A DNA stretch of 64,000 bases from JBMNGO01 sp050949885 (GCA_050949885.1 JBMNGO010000001.1:1-64000), one strand, 5' to 3'; shown: positions 34,444 to 43,450, counted from the first letter of the stretch. Notes: generated by a model not told the origin, from the sequence alone. Translations and numbers: made by a program.

Positions 34444-34780
34444 CGTCCGACCCCTTGAGTTCCACGGAGCAGTATGAGTATTTTAATCTACAGTGGCACT
34501 GCGCGCACAAGCTATGTCCTTAAAAAGGTTCATTTCATAGCAACATTTCACCATCCCCCTATGATACTAATTTATTTTTAATGCTTTCCGGATTCAAGGA
34601 AATTGTATCACCTGCCCGTGTGACTGGCCTGGACCAGAATATCCTTTTCTTTCTTGTTCCCGCATATTTTTTATTATTGGCTTGTAACATTAAATCATAA
34701 AGTACCATAAGATGTTAGAAAGGTAGATAGTATATCAACTTTAGGCAAAATTTTTAATATATAAGAAAGGAGACAGTCTC
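34444..34780. other. Intergenic spacer after lplA
   Basis: About 340 bases with no open frame of interest. No clear intrinsic terminator for the gcv operon is visible here. A promoter for the next gene should be near 34680-34740. Confidence 0.45.
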
Positions 34781-35962
34781 TTGGCTTATTGGTTACGTTG
34801 TCATTCTTGTGGACAGTGGAGCAAATCTCATAGTCATCAAACTGATGATTCGTCCTGTTTATTTTGCAATAAACCATTTGTTCGGTTTAAATCATTAATC
34901 GATCCAATCCAGGACAACAAAATTGTAGATATTATAAAAAACCTAATTAAAACAGATAACCAACCCCATTCAAATAAGAAATCTGCTTCTATCCCAAACA
35001 CTACAACCAATGTGGAAAAACCAGATACCTGGAAAAATGTTGAAAAACCGGATGCTCTAAAAAACCCAAAACCGGAGCCGCCATCCATAGACGAAAAAAC
35101 CGAAGCACCACTCACAATAGATAACCGGAAAATAGAGGAGGATAACCCAATTCCAGCCTCTGAGGGTATCCAGATGACCGAGGAGGATAATCCCCCCTCA
35201 TTAGCCCTGGATTACAAGGACACCGATGAGGGTAATCCAACTCCGCTGCCCCTTAATAACCAGAATGCAGAGGAGGATAATCCCATACCAGCCGCTGAGG
35301 ACAACCAGGACACCGGAACCCCGTTAGCCCTTGATAACCAAAATACAGAGGAGGATAACCCAATTCCAGCCGCCGAGGTTAACCAGGACACCGGAGAAAG
35401 TAACTCGGTCCCGCTAGCCCTTGAAAACCAGGATGTAGGAGAGGAGAACCCAATAACAGCTGCTGAGGCCAATCAGGATACCGGAGAATGCAACCCGGCT
35501 CCGCTAGCCCTTGATAACCAAGATGCAGAGGAGGATATTTCAATATCACCTGCTGGGACCAATCAGTCCGATATAACTGAGGATAAACAGATACCCGAAT
35601 CCAACCAAGAAACATATTACCAAGATTCAATTGATGACAACCAGGAAATGGACGCAAAAATTGAACCACTAATAAACATCAGCTATGTTGATAAAACACC
35701 ACAGACAGAAAATCCCCAATTACCGCAATCTTCAGAAATCACACCGGATAATTCTATAATTACAGGCCTTTCCCAACCGGAAGAAGAACCGGCAAAACTT
35801 GAGACGCCAGAAGTACCTCCTTTAGAAGATAACCCGGGGGAAATATTAACCACAACCAAAGGAACTCCGAAAACCAATAAACCATCTAGTAAAAAGCCTA
35901 AAATGACACGAACCTATGAACCATACCTGAAAGTCAAAAGAAGGGCCAAAAACTCTAGATAG
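34781..35962 (+). CDS. Zinc-ribbon protein with long acidic repeat region
   Basis: The 393-residue protein is of unknown function. Residues 7-35 have CHSCG...HSHQTDDSSCLFCNKPF, a zinc ribbon with two Cys pairs and some His. Then comes a long low-complexity region rich in Glu, Asp, Asn and Pro. It holds related units with LALDNQ..EEDNPIPAAE..QDTG (five or so copies, 26-30 residues each), and the protein ends in a basic tail K-V-K-R-R-A-K-N-S-R. No signal or membrane helix is visible. Start TTG 34781 has AAAGGAG about eight bases upstream. An acidic disordered body with a metal-binding head and a basic tail suggests binding to another protein or nucleic acid; this is inference. Confidence 0.7.
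   Translation: MAYWLRCHSCGQWSKSHSHQTDDSSCLFCNKPFVRFKSLIDPIQDNKIVDIIKNLIKTDNQPHSNKKSASIPNTTTNVEKPDTWKNVEKPDALKNPKPEPPSIDEKTEAPLTIDNRKIEEDNPIPASEGIQMTEEDNPPSLALDYKDTDEGNPTPLPLNNQNAEEDNPIPAAEDNQDTGTPLALDNQNTEEDNPIPAAEVNQDTGESNSVPLALENQDVGEENPITAAEANQDTGECNPAPLALDNQDAEEDISISPAGTNQSDITEDKQIPESNQETYYQDSIDDNQEMDAKIEPLINISYVDKTPQTENPQLPQSSEITPDNSIITGLSQPEEEPAKLETPEVPPLEDNPGEILTTTKGTPKTNKPSSKKPKMTRTYEPYLKVKRRAKNSR
35201..35560 (+). repeat. In-frame tandem repeats inside the acidic protein
   Basis: A TTAGCCC/CTAGCCC-type segment followed by TTGATAACCA and GAGGAGGAT recurs at about 35201, 35246, 35324, 35414 and 35504. The last steps are 78, 90 and 90 bases, all multiples of three. The units have diverged at synonymous and some non-synonymous positions, so the array is not brand new. 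Confidence 0.75.
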
Positions 35963-35991
35963 CAGACTCTGGCAAGATGGCCATAATTAAC

Positions 35992-36024
35992 GCGTTAGGA
36001 CTGATTTACTAACGCTTTTTTATT
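35992..36024 (+). terminator. Terminator of the acidic repeat gene
   Basis: Stem GCGTTAG/CTAACGC (35992-35998, 36009-36015) followed by TTTTTTATTT, 30 bases after the stop. Confidence 0.85.
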
Positions 36025-36155
36025 TACGGTAAGCTCTAAGGCTGACCTTTTGTCTTGGTTTAGTACTTTTGCCTACATAGAGCGAAGAAGTGTGGTTTTA
36101 ATGAGCTTCTACCGTGCAGAATTACGGAAGGTTAGATGCACTAATCACAGAAAAT

Positions 36156-36193
36156 AGACGGTGTAAAACCCGCCGGATAAGGTTGCACCGTCT
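36156..36193 (-). terminator. Possible terminator of the CotF-like gene
   Basis: Perfect 8-base stem AGACGGTG/CACCGTCT with a 22-base loop that holds a smaller GC stem. On the minus strand ATTTTC follows, which is only weakly T-rich. It lies 25 bases downstream of the stop. Confidence 0.5.
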
Positions 36194-36217
36194 ATCACTG
36201 GTACCTTAATTCCATTC

Positions 36218-36691
36218 CTATTGAGGATTATACATTCCCTTGTTCTTCATGTAGTGGAAAATGCCTTCGCCATGCTGTTGTTCTTCCTTTTGAATGTGAT
36301 TTAATACCTGCCGTACATTTGTGTCTACAAACTCAAAAATGGCAGTATTATACGCATCAGAAACATATTTTTCCGTCATCAGCATGTCATTGCACAAGGC
36401 AGCATCTGACTGATTAGCCATAGCCCCGGTCATAGTTGATTGTGAAATAGTCCCCGGTTGTTGCTGCTGTTGTTGTTGATTCCCTTGATTCATAGCTGGC
36501 AGTTGGCCATTTAACAGCTGGTTTATACTGTTAAGATGCTCTTGTTCCTGTTGAGCATAGCTCTGGAAAAGATTTTTCAATTGCGGGTCCTGCGCCTGGT
36601 TGGCATAATTGGTGTATTTTTCAATACAAATCTGCTCATGAGTTTTTTGGTCTTCCAACAGCATCCTTTCTTTCTGGGTAAATGATAACAT
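36218..36691 (-). CDS. Spore coat protein CotF-like, ferritin-like fold
   Basis: The 157-residue protein consists of two helical halves, each with an EK....A.....D...L..........EQ.H pattern (residues 9-60 and 100-150), joined by a Gln-rich linker. This is the CotF/COG5577 ferritin-like spore coat family, in which metal ligands are sometimes missing. It is a marker of endospore formation. ATG 36691 has AGGAGG eleven bases upstream; GTG 36703 overlaps the site. The Gln run (encoded by repeated CAA/CAG, around 36460-36480) is a candidate length-variable repeat. Confidence 0.8.
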   Translation of the reverse strand: MLSFTQKERMLLEDQKTHEQICIEKYTNYANQAQDPQLKNLFQSYAQQEQEHLNSINQLLNGQLPAMNQGNQQQQQQQPGTISQSTMTGAMANQSDAALCNDMLMTEKYVSDAYNTAIFEFVDTNVRQVLNHIQKEEQQHGEGIFHYMKNKGMYNPQ

Positions 36692-36911
36692 TCTGTAAAA
36701 CACCTCCTCTTTATATTCTCCCTGGGATTGCCCATATTATTCAGCCGATTTTTGACCATAACCGATTCAAGAGCAATTATCAGTTTTAGGTTGTTTATAG
36801 CTTCAACCGCACTTTTTCTGGCCAGGCTATACAGAACAGTTGTTCCCTCGGTTAATATTTTGTAGTATACTAAAAATACGGGAAGGAAATTAGTTTTAGA
36901 GGTGATACAAG

Positions 36912-38144
36912 ATGGACATCCTGAACAAGCTTACCATTTTAGCCGGTGCCGCCCAATATGATGTTTCTTGTTCTTCCAGCGGGGTCGCCCGAAACAACCA
37001 GAACGGAAGCGGAATCGGCAATTCCAAATCTTTTGGTATCTGCCATACCTGGTCGGCGGATGGACGATGTATTTCCTTATTAAAAGTCCTATTGAGCAAT
37101 GACTGCGTCTTTGACTGCCGTTATTGTGTCAATAGGCGTTCTAATGATATCCCCCGGGCCAGTTTTTCACCGCGGGAGTTGGCTGATCTCACTATGCAGT
37201 TTTACCGCCGCAACTATATAGAAGGCCTTTTTCTAAGTGCTGCAGTGGAAAAATCCCCTGATTACACAATGGAAAAAATAATTCAGGTTATGAGCCTTTT
37301 GCGGGAAGAATACAGTTTTCATGGATATATCCACGCCAAGGTTATTCCCGGAGCCGATCCTTTATTGGTTCAACAGGCTGGACTCTTCGCAGACCGAATG
37401 AGTATAAACATTGAGCAGCCAACGGAGAAAAGCCTCGAGCTTCTGGCACCACAAAAATCACTAGAATCAATGCATGCGGCTATGAATCATTTAAAAAATC
37501 AGATACAGGAATATAAAGAGGATGGGAAATTTTTTCGCCATACACCTCGTTTTGTGCCGGCTGGTCAATCTACCCAGATGATTGTAGGAGCCAGCCAGGA
37601 TAGTGACCTGGTTATTCTCCAAACTACACAGGCTTTATACCAGAATTACGGTCTAAAACGAGTCTATTTTTCAGCTTATATGCCGGTCAACAAGGATTCT
37701 TATCTGCCGGCTTTGTCCACTACCCCGCCGCTGCTGCGGGAACATCGCCTTTATCAGTCGGACTGGCTGCTGCGTTTCTATAATTTTAAGGCTGAGGAGT
37801 TGGTGGATCCCTCCCATGCCAATCTGGAAACGGAAATTGATCCTAAAACTGCCTGGGCCCTCCGGCATCCGGAATTCTTCCCTCTGGAAATAAATAAAGC
37901 TTCCTATCAGGAACTGCTCCGGGTGCCTGGAATCGGGCCTAAAGCTGCCTGGCGTATAGTCTGCCAGCGCAAGGTGGTGGCCATTTCAGCCGACCAATTG
38001 AAAAAGCTGGGAGTAGTATATAAACGGGCCCAATACTTTATCACCTGCCAGGGAAAGTATTCAGCCCCTATCCCTTATGATCCGGCAGCCATTAGCCGCA
38101 TTATGGTTCCCCAAGCCCCCTATAAGCAGATGACCCTATTCTAG
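36912..38144 (+). CDS. Radical SAM protein, putative DNA modification/repair (rSAM_link_UDG type)
   Basis: The 410-residue protein has a radical SAM cluster motif CVFDCRYCVNRRSND (about residues 64-78) and FLSAAVEKSPDYTME. Downstream is ISINIEQPTEKSLELLAPQKS, and the C-terminus is a helix-hairpin-helix, ASYQELLRVPGIGPKAAWRI (about 324-345). This matches, from memory, the family annotated as putative DNA modification/repair radical SAM protein. It is usually found beside a DUF4130 protein and a uracil-DNA glycosylase-like protein. The reaction is unknown. The HhH implies DNA contact. ATG 36912 has TTAGAGGTG upstream. It is followed within 13 bases by the DUF4130 gene. Confidence 0.85.
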   Translation: MDILNKLTILAGAAQYDVSCSSSGVARNNQNGSGIGNSKSFGICHTWSADGRCISLLKVLLSNDCVFDCRYCVNRRSNDIPRASFSPRELADLTMQFYRRNYIEGLFLSAAVEKSPDYTMEKIIQVMSLLREEYSFHGYIHAKVIPGADPLLVQQAGLFADRMSINIEQPTEKSLELLAPQKSLESMHAAMNHLKNQIQEYKEDGKFFRHTPRFVPAGQSTQMIVGASQDSDLVILQTTQALYQNYGLKRVYFSAYMPVNKDSYLPALSTTPPLLREHRLYQSDWLLRFYNFKAEELVDPSHANLETEIDPKTAWALRHPEFFPLEINKASYQELLRVPGIGPKAAWRIVCQRKVVAISADQLKKLGVVYKRAQYFITCQGKYSAPIPYDPAAISRIMVPQAPYKQMTLF

Positions 38145-38156
38145 AGGAGGATTTGA

Positions 38157-38939
38157 ATGGATTATTTATACGATGGCAGTTTTGATGGCCTTCTAACCTG
38201 TATATATCACCATTACTACGGAGACAGAGCTACCGGCATTTACCAGCAAGCCTATTACCAGCCGGTTCTGATGGCCAAAAGCAAAGTAATACAGTCTGAC
38301 CTGGCTCTGGCTGGCCGGGTGTACCGGGCCATAGAAAAAAAGATTTCCTCTTCTGCCCTTGCAATGTCCTACCATGTTTATTTGTCCTCCAGCTCTACCA
38401 AAGAAAACCTCATTCTCAATTATATTATCCTGGGTTTTCGGATGGGCCCAAAAGTCAACCTCTATCGCAGTCATCCTGACGTTTATCCGATACATAAACT
38501 GGATAGGCAGGTCAGAGGTGAAGCGCACCGCTTTTTTGGTCTATTACGTTTTGCCGATACTGGTAAGTTTTTGTATGCGGGTTTTTCCCCCGACCATAAT
38601 ATTTTGACTTTGATTGCCGATCATTTCGCTGACCGTTTGCGCAACGAACGCTGGATCATACACGACCAAAAAAGGCATCTGGCGGTTATTTACAACGGCC
38701 CAGAGCCTGATCAGGACTTATCATCTAAATGGTATCTTACCGACCTGGATAATCAGTGGCAGAAAGCTTTCACTCAGGAGGAAGAACATTGGCAGGAGTT
38801 ATGGCGGCTCTATTTCCATCACATAAGTATTAAATCCCGTTATAATCCACGCCTTCAGTCTCAATTGGTACCCTTGCGCTACCGCCGTCATCTGGTGGAG
38901 TTTCAAAGCTCTTTCGGTGATAATGTGACTTTCATCTAG
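38157..38939 (+). CDS. DUF4130 DNA metabolism protein
   Basis: The 260-residue protein starts YLYDGSFDGLLTCIYHHYY, then has YRSHPDVYPIHKLDRQVRGEAHRFFGLLRF and IIHDQKRHLAVIYNG, the DUF4130 hallmarks. The family is found only next to the rSAM/HhH gene and related DNA glycosylases. It probably works with that enzyme on damaged or modified DNA, but its reaction is not known. GAGGAGG precedes ATG 38157. No uracil-DNA glycosylase-like gene follows; the next gene is convergent. Confidence 0.85.
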   Translation: MDYLYDGSFDGLLTCIYHHYYGDRATGIYQQAYYQPVLMAKSKVIQSDLALAGRVYRAIEKKISSSALAMSYHVYLSSSSTKENLILNYIILGFRMGPKVNLYRSHPDVYPIHKLDRQVRGEAHRFFGLLRFADTGKFLYAGFSPDHNILTLIADHFADRLRNERWIIHDQKRHLAVIYNGPEPDQDLSSKWYLTDLDNQWQKAFTQEEEHWQELWRLYFHHISIKSRYNPRLQSQLVPLRYRRHLVEFQSSFGDNVTFI

Positions 38940-39628
38940 TCAAAAATAGACAAAGTTTTGTTTAAGTCAATATACCTAAGCAAAATTAGAAAACCGGATA
39001 TAAATAGGATTGGCAAAAAGGTTATAATTCCTGGATTTCTCAAAAAAGCTTCTATTCCTGCACCAAAACCCACAAACAAAATGGAAGGCACCAAAAGCCC
39101 AATAACAGTAGCAATAATAAACTTTACCCGCGAAATATTGCTAATAGCAGCCACAATGTTGGCAACTGCTATAGGTATTACAGGAATATTGTGCACTACC
39201 ACTAGAAACCCCACAATAATTTTATCCGACAGCTTTGGAACTATTTTATAACGGGCAAGAATCTTAGCGGCGAATTTGCCCAGATTAAAGAACCTATATA
39301 TGTTAACAGCAACCAGGGAGCCTATTGCCACGCTGACCAAGGCCAGCAGGAGCCCGGGAAAAAATCCAAATAGAAAACCGCACATACCAGCTACCAATCC
39401 AAATGGAATGGTGGGTATGATGCACTGTATAATGATTGCTGCACTTAGAATAAGCATGACTATATAGCCATAATCTCTAATAAATTGACTGTAATAAGTT
39501 ATCTGGTCCAATAATTCCATAAAAATAGCCCTTTTGTTTTTCCTACCTAGTATTTGTTGATCCCAATAATTATAAACACAAAACCATATTAATACCAGTA
39601 GTGCGAGGGAAAGGTTCTCCTGACACAA
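38936..39628 (-). CDS. TVP38/TMEM64-family (VTT) membrane protein
   Basis: The 230-residue protein has about five to six membrane segments. The centre holds the VTT domain features: CIIPTIPFGLVAGMCGFLFGFFPGLLLALVSVAIGS, RYKIVPKLSDKI, and a GIVI/VHNIPVIPIAVANIVAA re-entrant helix. Family members relate to the lipid-scramblase/DedA superfamily. The first 30 residues include another helix, so the total is larger than the minimal family. TTG 39628 has GGGGGG about eight bases upstream; ATG at MELLDQ (about residue 37) is an alternative. It overlaps the end of the DUF4130 gene by four bases on the other strand. Confidence 0.75.
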   Translation of the reverse strand: MCQENLSLALLVLIWFCVYNYWDQQILGRKNKRAIFMELLDQITYYSQFIRDYGYIVMLILSAAIIIQCIIPTIPFGLVAGMCGFLFGFFPGLLLALVSVAIGSLVAVNIYRFFNLGKFAAKILARYKIVPKLSDKIIVGFLVVVHNIPVIPIAVANIVAAISNISRVKFIIATVIGLLVPSILFVGFGAGIEAFLRNPGIITFLPILFISGFLILLRYIDLNKTLSIFD

Positions 39629-40029
39629 TTTGGGTACCCCCCTTGATAAACATTTAAAAAACGGCAGTTTTATAAAGCATTCTTTAATATATATTATTTT
39701 TTACAAAATCTTTGCCTTAATCTATCATCACTTATGTGGATCTATTAAAAAAGAAACCGATGAAAGCAAAAAAGAGGAATAAATTAGTATCATCGACCAG
39801 AAGTCCCACAACTAAGGCTTAAAAATTCCGAATACTCAGGACTTTGGTCTTCAAAGTGATGAATACTGTGCATTATAAGACACTCCAACAAAATCCTTCC
39901 TTAAGCTTACTGAGAACTGCAAATCAATCTTCACACAGCCTGCTGTTTTTAATGTTTGGCAATTATTCCCTGTTTCTCCCCAATGTTTAAAATTGTTTAA
40001 AATTTTAAGTCATTTTATGAGTTTTATTG
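39629..40029. other. Intergenic region left of the permease pair
   Basis: About 400 bases, AT-rich, no gene. It ends in the promoter region of the first permease copy. Confidence 0.45.
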
Positions 40030-40171
40030 TATAATATTGTCGTTGCCGTTTTTATCACGGGAGGAGTAAGTATCTCATATACTTTCTCTCATGTTGGTTA
40101 AACCTTTGAAAGGAGGGACATAATAGATACTGTAGTAGAATATTTACTTTAAATCTGGGAGGGATAATAGC
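40030..40171 (+). promoter_or_regulatory. Promoter and leader of permease copy 1
   Basis: TATAAT at 40030-40035 with no good -35, then a 130-base leader containing TTTGAAAGGAGGGACAT and ATCTGGGAGGGATAATA. The same pieces precede copy 2 (TATAAT at about 41939; matching blocks at 42030-42095). The leader was therefore duplicated with the gene. The GGGAGGG block is the ribosome binding site; the earlier GAAAGGAGGG may be a second one or part of a leader structure. Confidence 0.5.
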
Positions 40172-41476
40172 ATGTCTTTCAGTCCTGCAGAAATTAGTAT
40201 TATTATTTTGGCGATTATTATGGTTCTTTATATTACCGAAGTAATACCCCTGGCAGTCACTGCCATAGGTTCCTGTATTGCTTTGGTGGTAACTGGAGCA
40301 GTTCCCGCCAAAACAGTATGGGGAGGACTGTCCAGTGATACCAACCTTTTGATTGCGGGTATGATCATAGTAGGTGCCGCCATGTTTGAAACCGGACTGG
40401 CCAAAAAAATAGGGACCACCATTGTCGGCCTGGCTGGGGATAGCCCCTTTAAAACTACACTGGCCATCTTACTTGTTACTATGGCTCTTTCGGGTTTCCT
40501 GAACAACTCATCCACAACAGCTATGATGGTTCCGGTAGCTTTGGGAATTGTAATTGCTTCCAACGGTAAGTTAAAGGATAAGCATATCCAGATGCCTTTG
40601 GCTGTTGCCGCAGTGGCGGGTGGAATGCTGACCCTGGTTGGTTCTACCCCCCAGGTCATTGTTTCCGGTGTACTGGATGCTGCTGGTTATGGATCTCTTT
40701 CATTTTTTGAATGTGGTAAAATGGGGGCACTTCTTTGTGTAGTAATTTTAATTTATACCTTTACCATAGGCAAATGGATGTCTGTTAAAATCTGGGGTGC
40801 CGACCCCCAACCCGGTCCCCGTATGTTGGAAATGATGGAAATGGAGACGGCTAAAGGTTCGGCAACTGAAGAGGAAAAAGAAAATCCCAAAATGTGGGTT
40901 ACTGCAGGAATACTCGTTGGGTGTATTTTATTATTTATTTTCAGCGGATGGCCTCTGGGCACTGTAGCTATGATAGGCGCCCTGACCTGTGTTATAACGG
41001 GCTGTTTGACTGAAAAACGCGCCTACCAGTTACAGGACTGGACTACCGTCCTGGTATTGGGTGGTTCAATCGGTTTCGCTACCGGTCTGGATGTAAGCGG
41101 CGGCGGGCAATTGATTGCTGACACAGTGCTGGGTTGGTTCGGAGACGATGTAAGTCTATGGGCGATCTTTGCAGTCATGAGTTTTGTAGGTATGCTTCTA
41201 ACTCAGTTCATGTCTAATACAGCCGCCACTGCCATGATGGCACCCATCCTTTTAGCAATAGCCCAGGGAATCGGAGCTAACCCGTTCCCCATGCTGTTAG
41301 GTCTGGCAATGTGCACAAATGCTTCTTTCTCCACACCTGTTGCCACTCCGCCAATGACCATTGTTTTAGGAGCCGGTTACCGTTTTATGGATTACGTTAA
41401 GTGGGCCGGTCCCATCAATCTAATATGCTGGATAGTTGTCATCTTCTCTGTCCAAATTATTTACGGTAGTTTTTAA
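40172..41476 (+). CDS. DASS/CitT-like anion permease, copy 1
   Basis: The 434-residue protein has about 11-12 membrane segments. It begins with a SPAEISIIILAIIMVLYITEVIPLAVTA helix and has the anion-symporter elements GFLNNSSTTAMMVP (SNT-type loop), GSTPQVIVSG, GGSIGFATGLDVSGGG, and the second loop SNTAATAMMAPILLA. A short hydrophilic loop (about 225-245, EMMEMETAKGSATEEEKENPK) sits in the middle. Substrates of the family include sulfate, di- and tricarboxylates and related anions, usually with sodium. It is about 24 residues different from copy 2. GGGAGGG precedes ATG. Confidence 0.85.
   Translation: MSFSPAEISIIILAIIMVLYITEVIPLAVTAIGSCIALVVTGAVPAKTVWGGLSSDTNLLIAGMIIVGAAMFETGLAKKIGTTIVGLAGDSPFKTTLAILLVTMALSGFLNNSSTTAMMVPVALGIVIASNGKLKDKHIQMPLAVAAVAGGMLTLVGSTPQVIVSGVLDAAGYGSLSFFECGKMGALLCVVILIYTFTIGKWMSVKIWGADPQPGPRMLEMMEMETAKGSATEEEKENPKMWVTAGILVGCILLFIFSGWPLGTVAMIGALTCVITGCLTEKRAYQLQDWTTVLVLGGSIGFATGLDVSGGGQLIADTVLGWFGDDVSLWAIFAVMSFVGMLLTQFMSNTAATAMMAPILLAIAQGIGANPFPMLLGLAMCTNASFSTPVATPPMTIVLGAGYRFMDYVKWAGPINLICWIVVIFSVQIIYGSF
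41150..41418 (+). repeat. 269-bp tract identical to 43072-43340
   Basis: Every base from 41150 to 41418 matches 43072-43340 in the same order and length; I compared the lines base by base. Outside the tract the two genes differ every ten to twenty bases or so, mostly at third positions. It is the 3' quarter of copy 1. Confidence 0.9.
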
Positions 41477-41510
41477 TAATCACCTTTATTTATTTACATT
41501 TCCTAATGTT

Positions 41511-41540
41511 AACCGGCCTCCAACCCTGGAGGCCGGTTTG
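41511..41540 (+). terminator. Hairpin after permease copy 1
   Basis: Stem AACCGGCCTCC/GGAGGCCGGTT (41511-41521, 41528-41538) with only a short T tail (TTTG). It lies 35 bases after the stop. Probably a terminator, and not shared with copy 2. Confidence 0.6.
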
Positions 41541-42093
41541 TGCTAGAATGACTGGAAACAAAAAACAAAAAGAGGATTATTATTACTTGAATGCGGCTAC
41601 GTCTACATGCTATTAGTCTTCAATAATCCGATTTTTCCCATCATGCTCACGCTCCTTTTGTATCCCTTCCATTTTATATGGGTGGTAGTAATTCAATTTA
41701 ATTCATTTATGACTTAAACAAAGAAAACCATTAAGTTTTAAGCAGCCAATTTTCTGGAAATAATTTTCCATTTACCAATGAGTCCATTGAGATGCTAACC
41801 ATCTTATATTGGGGCCTACGGCTTGTCCTTATTTGTCGAACCCTTTCATTATTTGTAATTTCGTGTATCTTTATAGTTATACAATGATTATTTTTTGAAA
41901 ATGTTTTAAATTTTTAAGGCAGATTCAAATGATTTATTGTATAATACTGACAGCATTAAATGGAGGAGGTAATGAAAAGCACTAATTGGTGGAGGTAGAA
42001 GGTTAGCTTCAATCTAATAGTTCTTGCTTTGAAAGGAGGGACATTAGACACAAGTCGGAACCTATTTTTAATAATCTGGGAGGGATAATAATA
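41541..42093. other. Spacer and leader between the two permease copies
   Basis: About 550 bases. The last 150 resemble the leader of copy 1. The remainder has no gene that I can support. Confidence 0.5.
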
Positions 42094-43398
42094 ATGTCTT
42101 TAAGTCCTGCAGAGATTAGTATCATTATCTTGGCGATTATCATGGTTCTTTATATCACCGAAGTAATACCCCTGGCTGTCACCGCCATTTTTTCCTGTAT
42201 CGCTTTAGTGGTAACCGGAGCAGTTCCCGCCAAAACAGTATGGAGCGGACTGTCCAGCGATACCAACCTCTTGATTGCGGGTATGATCATAGTAGGTGCC
42301 GCCATGTTTGAAACCGGACTGGCCAAAAAAATAGGGACCACCATTGTGGGCCTGGCCGGGGACAGCCCCTTTAAGACTACACTGGCCATTTTACTTGTTA
42401 CCATGGCTCTGTCAGGTTTCTTAAACAACTCATCCACAACCGCTATGATGGTTCCAGTAGCTCTGGGTATTGTAATCGCTTCCAACGGTAAGTTAAAGGA
42501 TAAGCATATCCAGATGCCTTTGGCTATTGCTGCGGTATCCGGTGGAATGTTGACTCTGGTTGGTTCTACCCCTCAGGTCATTGTTTCCGGTGTCCTGGAT
42601 GCTGCTGGTTATGGTTCCCTTTCGTTTTTTGAATGTGGTAAAATGGGGGCACTGCTCTGTCTTGTAATTTTAATTTATGTTTTTACTCTAGGCAAATGGC
42701 TGGCCATTAAACTCTGGGGTGCCGACCCTGAACCTGGTCCCCGTATGTTGGAAATGATGGAAATGGAAGCTGCTAAAGGAGCCGCAGCGAGTGAGGAGAA
42801 AGAAAATCCCAAAATGTGGGTCACTGCAGGCATACTAGTTGGATGTGTTTTGTTATTTATTTTCAGCGGATGGCCATTAGGTACTGTAGCCATGATTGGT
42901 GCTATTACCTGCGTTATCACTGGCTGCTTGACTGAAAAACGTGCCTACCAGTTACAGGACTGGACTACCGTTCTGGTACTGGGTGGTTCAATCGGCTTCG
43001 CGACCGGTCTGGATGTAAGCGGTGGCGGGCAATTGATTGCTGACACAGTTCTGGCTTGGTTTGGAGAAGACGTAAGTCTATGGGCGATCTTTGCAGTCAT
43101 GAGTTTTGTAGGTATGCTTCTAACTCAGTTCATGTCTAATACAGCCGCCACTGCCATGATGGCACCCATCCTTTTAGCAATAGCCCAGGGAATCGGAGCT
43201 AACCCGTTCCCCATGCTGTTAGGTCTGGCAATGTGCACAAATGCTTCTTTCTCCACACCTGTTGCCACTCCGCCAATGACCATTGTTTTAGGAGCCGGTT
43301 ACCGTTTTATGGATTACGTTAAGTGGGCCGGTCCCATCAACCTAATATGCTGGGTAGTCGTTATCTTTACTGTCCAAATGATATACGGCTCATTCTAA
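42094..43398 (+). CDS. DASS/CitT-like anion permease, copy 2
   Basis: The 434-residue paralogue of the upstream gene is the same length with about 24 residue differences by eye, roughly 94-95% identical. Differences cluster in the central loop (METAKGSATEEE versus MEAAKGAAASEE) and around residues 190-215. The end shows conservative changes (FSVQIIYGSF versus FTVQMIYGSF). Substrate-loop motifs are identical, so the substrate is probably the same. Its own promoter-like TATAAT and GGGAGGG site suggest separate transcription. The central and N-terminal loop differences could affect regulation. Confidence 0.85.
   Translation: MSLSPAEISIIILAIIMVLYITEVIPLAVTAIFSCIALVVTGAVPAKTVWSGLSSDTNLLIAGMIIVGAAMFETGLAKKIGTTIVGLAGDSPFKTTLAILLVTMALSGFLNNSSTTAMMVPVALGIVIASNGKLKDKHIQMPLAIAAVSGGMLTLVGSTPQVIVSGVLDAAGYGSLSFFECGKMGALLCLVILIYVFTLGKWLAIKLWGADPEPGPRMLEMMEMEAAKGAAASEEKENPKMWVTAGILVGCVLLFIFSGWPLGTVAMIGAITCVITGCLTEKRAYQLQDWTTVLVLGGSIGFATGLDVSGGGQLIADTVLAWFGEDVSLWAIFAVMSFVGMLLTQFMSNTAATAMMAPILLAIAQGIGANPFPMLLGLAMCTNASFSTPVATPPMTIVLGAGYRFMDYVKWAGPINLICWVVVIFTVQMIYGSF
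43072..43340 (+). repeat. 269-bp tract identical to 41150-41418
   Basis: Copy 2 partner of the identical tract; the bases on both sides diverge immediately. See the entry at 41150-41418. Confidence 0.9.
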
Positions 43399-43415
43399 TA
43401 AAATTAAACTATTTT

Positions 43416-43450
43416 AAAACGGCTTCTCCGATTAGGAGAAGCCGTTTTTT
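43416..43450 (+). terminator. Terminator of permease copy 2
   Basis: Strong 14-base stem (43416-43429 with 43435-43448), GC-rich at the tip, ending in TTTTTT. It lies 18 bases after the stop codon. Confidence 0.9.

Noticed and set aside
34781..35962. CRISPR-like array in the acidic protein repeats
   Set aside because: The repeats are in frame, direct and variable in length, without unique spacers; they encode protein.
38936..39628. Conversion of the TVP38-type protein to a fourth transporter of the permease group
   Set aside because: It has the VTT pattern (PTIPFGLVAG) and lacks DASS loops.
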